This document shows, piece after piece, positions 36,731 through 39,179 of a stretch of DNA of 39,179 nucleotides (position 1 is its first letter; each line of letters opens with the position of its first letter). The translations under genes were made by a program, and so were the position numbers. The stretch lies in the NCBI GenBank assembly GCA_021156325.1, contig JAJNDI010000017.1, forward strand, positions 1-39,179, given 5' to 3'. The notes beneath the pieces were generated by a model. That model was given only the letters and a program-made list of their open reading frames with translations, searched no databases and was not told the origin of the DNA. This stretch comes from Gammaproteobacteria bacterium (lineage in GTDB: Bacteria; Pseudomonadota; Gammaproteobacteria; JAJFKG01).

Positions 36731-38257
36731 ATGAGTTTAGAACATAATTTGAACATATCATCTTTTGATCTCTTTATTATCGGCGGCGGCATTAATGGAG
36801 TTGGTATTGCGCGAGATGCGACACAGCGGGGCTTATCAGCAGGGTTATGCGACAAAGGGGATTTAGGCGGAGCCACTTCATCTGCCAGCAGCCAATTAAT
36901 TCACGGCGGCTTGCGTTATTTGGAATATGGTGAATTTCGATTGGTTCATAAAGCGCTTAAAGAACGTGAACGATTACTCACTATCGCGCCGCATTTGATA
37001 AAACCCTTGCGCTTTGTTATGCCGCATCATCCTCGCATGCGTCCCTTATGGCAATTGCGAACAGGGTTATGGTTATATGATCATTTAGCGCAGCGAAAAC
37101 AATTACCCGCTTCTTCTGTTGTTGATTTGCGCCATACGGTTTATGGGGAAACTTTAAAAACTTCCTTTCAAAAAGCCTGTCTTTTCAGCGATTGCTGGGT
37201 AGATGATGCCAGATTGGTGATAAGCACTGCAAAAGCAGCGCGTGACGGAGGAGCGGTGATTTTGCCTCGCACAAGTTGTTTAAAAGCAGCATCTGAAAAT
37301 GGCCGTTGGCAATTGACCTTACAATCAAAGATAACGCAAGAAATCCACACAGTCTTTGCCAAAACGTTAGTAAACGCCGCAGGCCCGTGGGTAGATGAAG
37401 TTCAACAGACAGTGATCGGATTAAACACGCAGTATCATATTCGGCTTGTCAAAGGCAGCCACATCATATTACCCGCATTATATGCTGGCGATCATGCTTA
37501 TTTATTACAAGCCGCGGATAAAAGGGTTATTTTCACTATTCCAATAGGCGATCATCACACCCATACGATTGTAGGAACAACTGATCTTTTCTATCAGGGT
37601 GATTTGAATAAAATTCAGATCAGTGAAGCAGAAATCGATTATTTGCTGGTGATTTTAAAAGATTATTTCAAACAAGATATTCAGAAGAGCGATATTGTTC
37701 ATACGTATGCGGGCGTTCGCCCTTTGGTATTAGACCCTTCGAAAACACTTTCTCAAAACACCCGTGACTACACAATCGAATTACAAACATTGCGCGAGCA
37801 TCCGCCGTTATTAACGGTACTAGGCGGCAAAATCACCACTTATCGTTGTTTGGCGGAAGATACTCTTGACATGTTACAGCCGTATCTACCACCTTGTTCA
37901 TCGAGCAAAAGCGCATGGCAGGTTTTACCCGGAGGTCATATCAGCCAAGGGGATATGTCATTTTTTTGCGAAGAAATAACGCAATCTTATCCGTGGTTGC
38001 CAACATTGTTACGGCAAGATTATTGTTATCGTTATGGCAGTGAAATTCATGTGCTTTTAGCGGGTTGTCAGAAGATGACAGATCTCGGTGAAGCTATAAG
38101 CGAAAAGTTGTACGAACGTGAAATCCGTTATTTACAAGAACACGAATGGGCATTGACGGCGGAAGATATTTTGTGGCGGCGCACTAAATTGGGGTTGATT
38201 ACTACGTCTGAAATGCGTGAGACGTTAAGACGATGGTTATCAAATCATCCTTTTTGA
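36731..38257 (+). CDS. glpD: Aerobic glycerol-3-phosphate dehydrogenase
   Basis: FAD-dependent membrane-associated enzyme that oxidises glycerol 3-phosphate to DHAP and passes electrons to quinone. The 508-aa protein (E. coli 501) has the FAD-binding FDLFIIGGGINGVGIARDA at the start, TSSASSQLIHGGLRYLEYGEFRLV (starts near 49), DCWVDDARLVISTAKAA, LVNAAGPWVDEVQQ (near 214), IVGTTDLFYQGD, TYAGVRPLV (near 333), VLGGKITTYRCLAEDTL and the C-terminal EHEWALTAEDILWRRTKLGL. Three starts are possible (TTG 36707, ATG 36713, ATG 36731); the last gives the family-like length but none has a clear ribosome site. TATTAT at 36692 may be the -10. No other glp gene is nearby. Confidence 0.95.
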   Translation: MSLEHNLNISSFDLFIIGGGINGVGIARDATQRGLSAGLCDKGDLGGATSSASSQLIHGGLRYLEYGEFRLVHKALKERERLLTIAPHLIKPLRFVMPHHPRMRPLWQLRTGLWLYDHLAQRKQLPASSVVDLRHTVYGETLKTSFQKACLFSDCWVDDARLVISTAKAARDGGAVILPRTSCLKAASENGRWQLTLQSKITQEIHTVFAKTLVNAAGPWVDEVQQTVIGLNTQYHIRLVKGSHIILPALYAGDHAYLLQAADKRVIFTIPIGDHHTHTIVGTTDLFYQGDLNKIQISEAEIDYLLVILKDYFKQDIQKSDIVHTYAGVRPLVLDPSKTLSQNTRDYTIELQTLREHPPLLTVLGGKITTYRCLAEDTLDMLQPYLPPCSSSKSAWQVLPGGHISQGDMSFFCEEITQSYPWLPTLLRQDYCYRYGSEIHVLLAGCQKMTDLGEAISEKLYEREIRYLQEHEWALTAEDILWRRTKLGLITTSEMRETLRRWLSNHPF

Positions 38258-38283
38258 AGTTGTTGCATACATAAGTATTTCCT

Positions 38284-38336
38284 CCCCTTTAAAAAAAGGG
38301 CCGCTATAGGCAAAAGGCTATAGCGGGGGGATTTTA
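38284..38336. repeat. Palindromic repeats between glpD and tRNA-Ser
   Basis: CCCTTTAAAAAAAGGG (38285-38300) is followed by CCGCTATAG/CTATAGCGG (a 9-bp stem) running into GGGGGGATTTT. The right end matches the GGGGGATTT termini of the elements at 5552 and 22352. It probably ends glpD transcription. Confidence 0.5.
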
Positions 38337-38354
38337 ATCTATTGCATCCAGGTA

Positions 38355-38383
38355 TTCCCACCATGAACCGCTGTGGGTATAAT
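38355..38383 (+). promoter_or_regulatory. Predicted promoter for tRNA-Ser
   Basis: -35 TTCCCA (38355-38360), 17-nt spacer, perfect -10 TATAAT (38378-38383), then a G/C-rich discriminator CAGCCCC, the kind seen at stable-RNA promoters. The start would be about 7 nt before the mature tRNA. Confidence 0.6.
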
Positions 38384-38396
38384 CAGCCCCTGTTTC

Positions 38397-38486
38397 GGAG
38401 AAGTGGCTGAGCGGTCGAAAGCGGCGGTCTTGAAAACCGTTGAATCCGTAAGGGTTCCGGGGGTTCGAATCCCTCCTTCTCCGCCA
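38397..38486 (+). tRNA. tRNA-Ser (anticodon UGA)
   Basis: A 90-nt class II tRNA with encoded CCA. The acceptor stem GGAGAAG pairs with CTTCTCC (38476-38482), G is the discriminator, and the D-loop region reads GTGGCTGAGCGGTCGAAAGC. The anticodon stem GCGGT/ACCGT encloses loop CTTGAAA with anticodon TGA, reading UCA. A long variable arm (GAATCCGTAAGGGTTCC) typical of serine tRNAs follows, then the T-arm GGGGGTTCGAATCCCT. No T-rich terminator follows, so transcription may continue downstream. Confidence 0.97.
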
Positions 38487-39166
38487 CTCGCCATTCTGCA
38501 AACCTGTCTCTGATTTATAGAACCGCCTATACGATCAATGTAACTGCTTTGTATCTGTAAGATATTTATGAGCAGGCCGGTTCTGGCTAAGCACCCATAC
38601 TCGAATAATTTTTGTTCATTTTGGCCAACTTTCGCTGCGCACCATGGAAAGGCGAAGCCGAAGGTGCGTAGTCCGCGGTAGCCGACGATTTTTTGCAGAA
38701 CGCGTGAGTGCAAAAAATCTTTATGTCGGCGTCAAGTCATTCGAGAGACGGTTCGAAGAGTGCGCAGTACACGAAGAGACGTTGACGAGGACGGCCGCGG
38801 CAAATTTAAGTAGTCGCGACAGGTGAGTGCATTTCGGGGACAGGGATGGCCGAAATGCATCACGAGCGTCGCGACTCGCTGATGCTCCCACTCTGTCTCT
38901 GTTTCTCTGCTTAAGGGCCCCGAATCAAAAATGGAGCCCCTAACAAAATCAATGAATTATCGAAAAAAGTTCGCAATGGTTTTCCGCAGAGGAGATGGAT
39001 TTTCGAACTTGTCGCTAATCCAATGAAGCAGTTGACCGAACACGTAATATATTTACGTTTTCAATAAGATAATAGAGTGCAGCGGTTTGAAAAATGGGGC
39101 CGAAGCTGATAAAATTTAAGTATTCTACCTGCAGTTTGCCCCAATAGAGAATTTCCCAGAGGATAT
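38487..39166. other. Gene-free, partly G/C-rich structured region after tRNA-Ser
   Basis: No open frame here looks like a protein. The first 150 nt are unremarkable. From about 38640 to 38880 the sequence is richer in G+C than its surroundings and holds two strong hairpins: GATTTTTTGCA/TGCAAAAAATC (38687-38697 with 38709-38719) extended by GCCGAC/GTCGGC, and AGTCGCGAC/GTCGCGACT (38812-38820 with 38868-38876) enclosing TGCATTTCGG/CCGAAATGCA. From 38900 the sequence becomes AT-rich and contains AAGTTCG/CGAACTT and a promoter. It could be a structured RNA or a repeat; I see no match to tmRNA, RNase P RNA or a group II intron. Confidence 0.45.
39087..39115 (+). promoter_or_regulatory. Predicted sigma-70 promoter at the right edge
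   Basis: -35 TTGAAA (39087-39092), 17-nt spacer, -10 TAAAAT (39110-39115), each five of six to consensus. Transcription would start near 39122, giving a 45-nt leader to the ATG at 39167. Confidence 0.5.
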
Positions 39167-39179
39167 ATGCCTGAAGAAA
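39167..39179 (+). CDS. Start of a gene running off the window
   Basis: ATG at 39167 followed by codons for Pro-Glu-Glu before the sequence ends. AGAGG stands about 4 nt upstream and a good promoter lies 50-80 nt upstream. Too little is visible to identify the product. Confidence 0.4.

Noticed and set aside
38339..38713. Minus-strand frame of 124 aa across the tRNA-Ser
   Set aside because: Its central part is simply the antisense of tRNA-Ser (reading GGIRTPGTLTD...), a well-known false ORF; the rest lies in the hairpin region and has no ribosome site.
38644..38826. Plus-strand 60-aa frame in the structured region
   Set aside because: Arg-rich composition, no ribosome site, and it runs through both arms of a hairpin; judged non-coding.
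38640..38880. Group II intron, tmRNA or RNase P RNA
   Set aside because: No domain V-like hairpin, no tRNA-like ends or tag frame, and none of the conserved P RNA boxes could be found.

Overview
The window is a dense stretch of gammaproteobacterial chromosome of moderate-to-low GC content, almost entirely housekeeping genes. The assignment rests on Hda, the DUF2066/CDP-alcohol phosphatidyltransferase/hda cluster beside purM-purN, IhfB, AmpD and AmpE, and dcw-type cell-wall synteny. The many short intergenic palindromes, a lineage-specific coiled-coil protein and a degenerate Fe-S scaffold would fit a host-associated lineage such as the Legionellales, but nothing in the sequence proves the order.

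Layout. 1-900 (minus): the 5' part of putA, truncated by the window edge, and a STAS-domain gene. 1085-3576 (plus): proS and a secreted two-BON-domain protein. 3652-4878 (minus): YihY/BrkB membrane protein. 4961-5551 (plus): wrbA. 5639-8024 (minus): the coupled cluster DUF2066, PgsA-like enzyme, hda. 8197-10364 (plus): purM-purN and ihfB. 10423-11825 (minus): mrp and dcd. 11912-14629 (plus): metG, an RnfB-like ferredoxin and nth, overlapping head to tail.

14756-35274 is one 20-kb block entirely on the minus strand. In transcription order it holds a 117-aa unknown gene, murF, mraY, murD, ftsW, murG, murC, then a 166-bp inverted-repeat element, ftsQ, ftsA, ftsZ, lpxC, ampD, a 455-aa coiled-coil orphan, ampE, DUF502, aspS, iscS, an iscU-like gene and an iscA/sufA-like gene. 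It couples peptidoglycan precursor synthesis, the division ring, lipid A commitment, muropeptide recycling and an Fe-S/sulfur module. murE, murB, ddl, ftsI, ftsL, rsmH and mraZ, often found in this cluster, are absent from it.

From 35338 on there is a small orphan protein (35611-35892) made partly of a tandem repeat, with its own promoter and a perfect palindromic terminator; then a BI-1/YccA protein (minus), glpD (plus), tRNA-Ser(UGA), and about 680 bp with no credible gene but strong hairpins, ending in a promoter and the first codons of a gene running off the right edge.

The points most worth a second look are the IscU-like protein that has lost every cluster ligand, the small repeat protein, the structured region after tRNA-Ser, and several families of short inverted repeats in the intergenic spaces.
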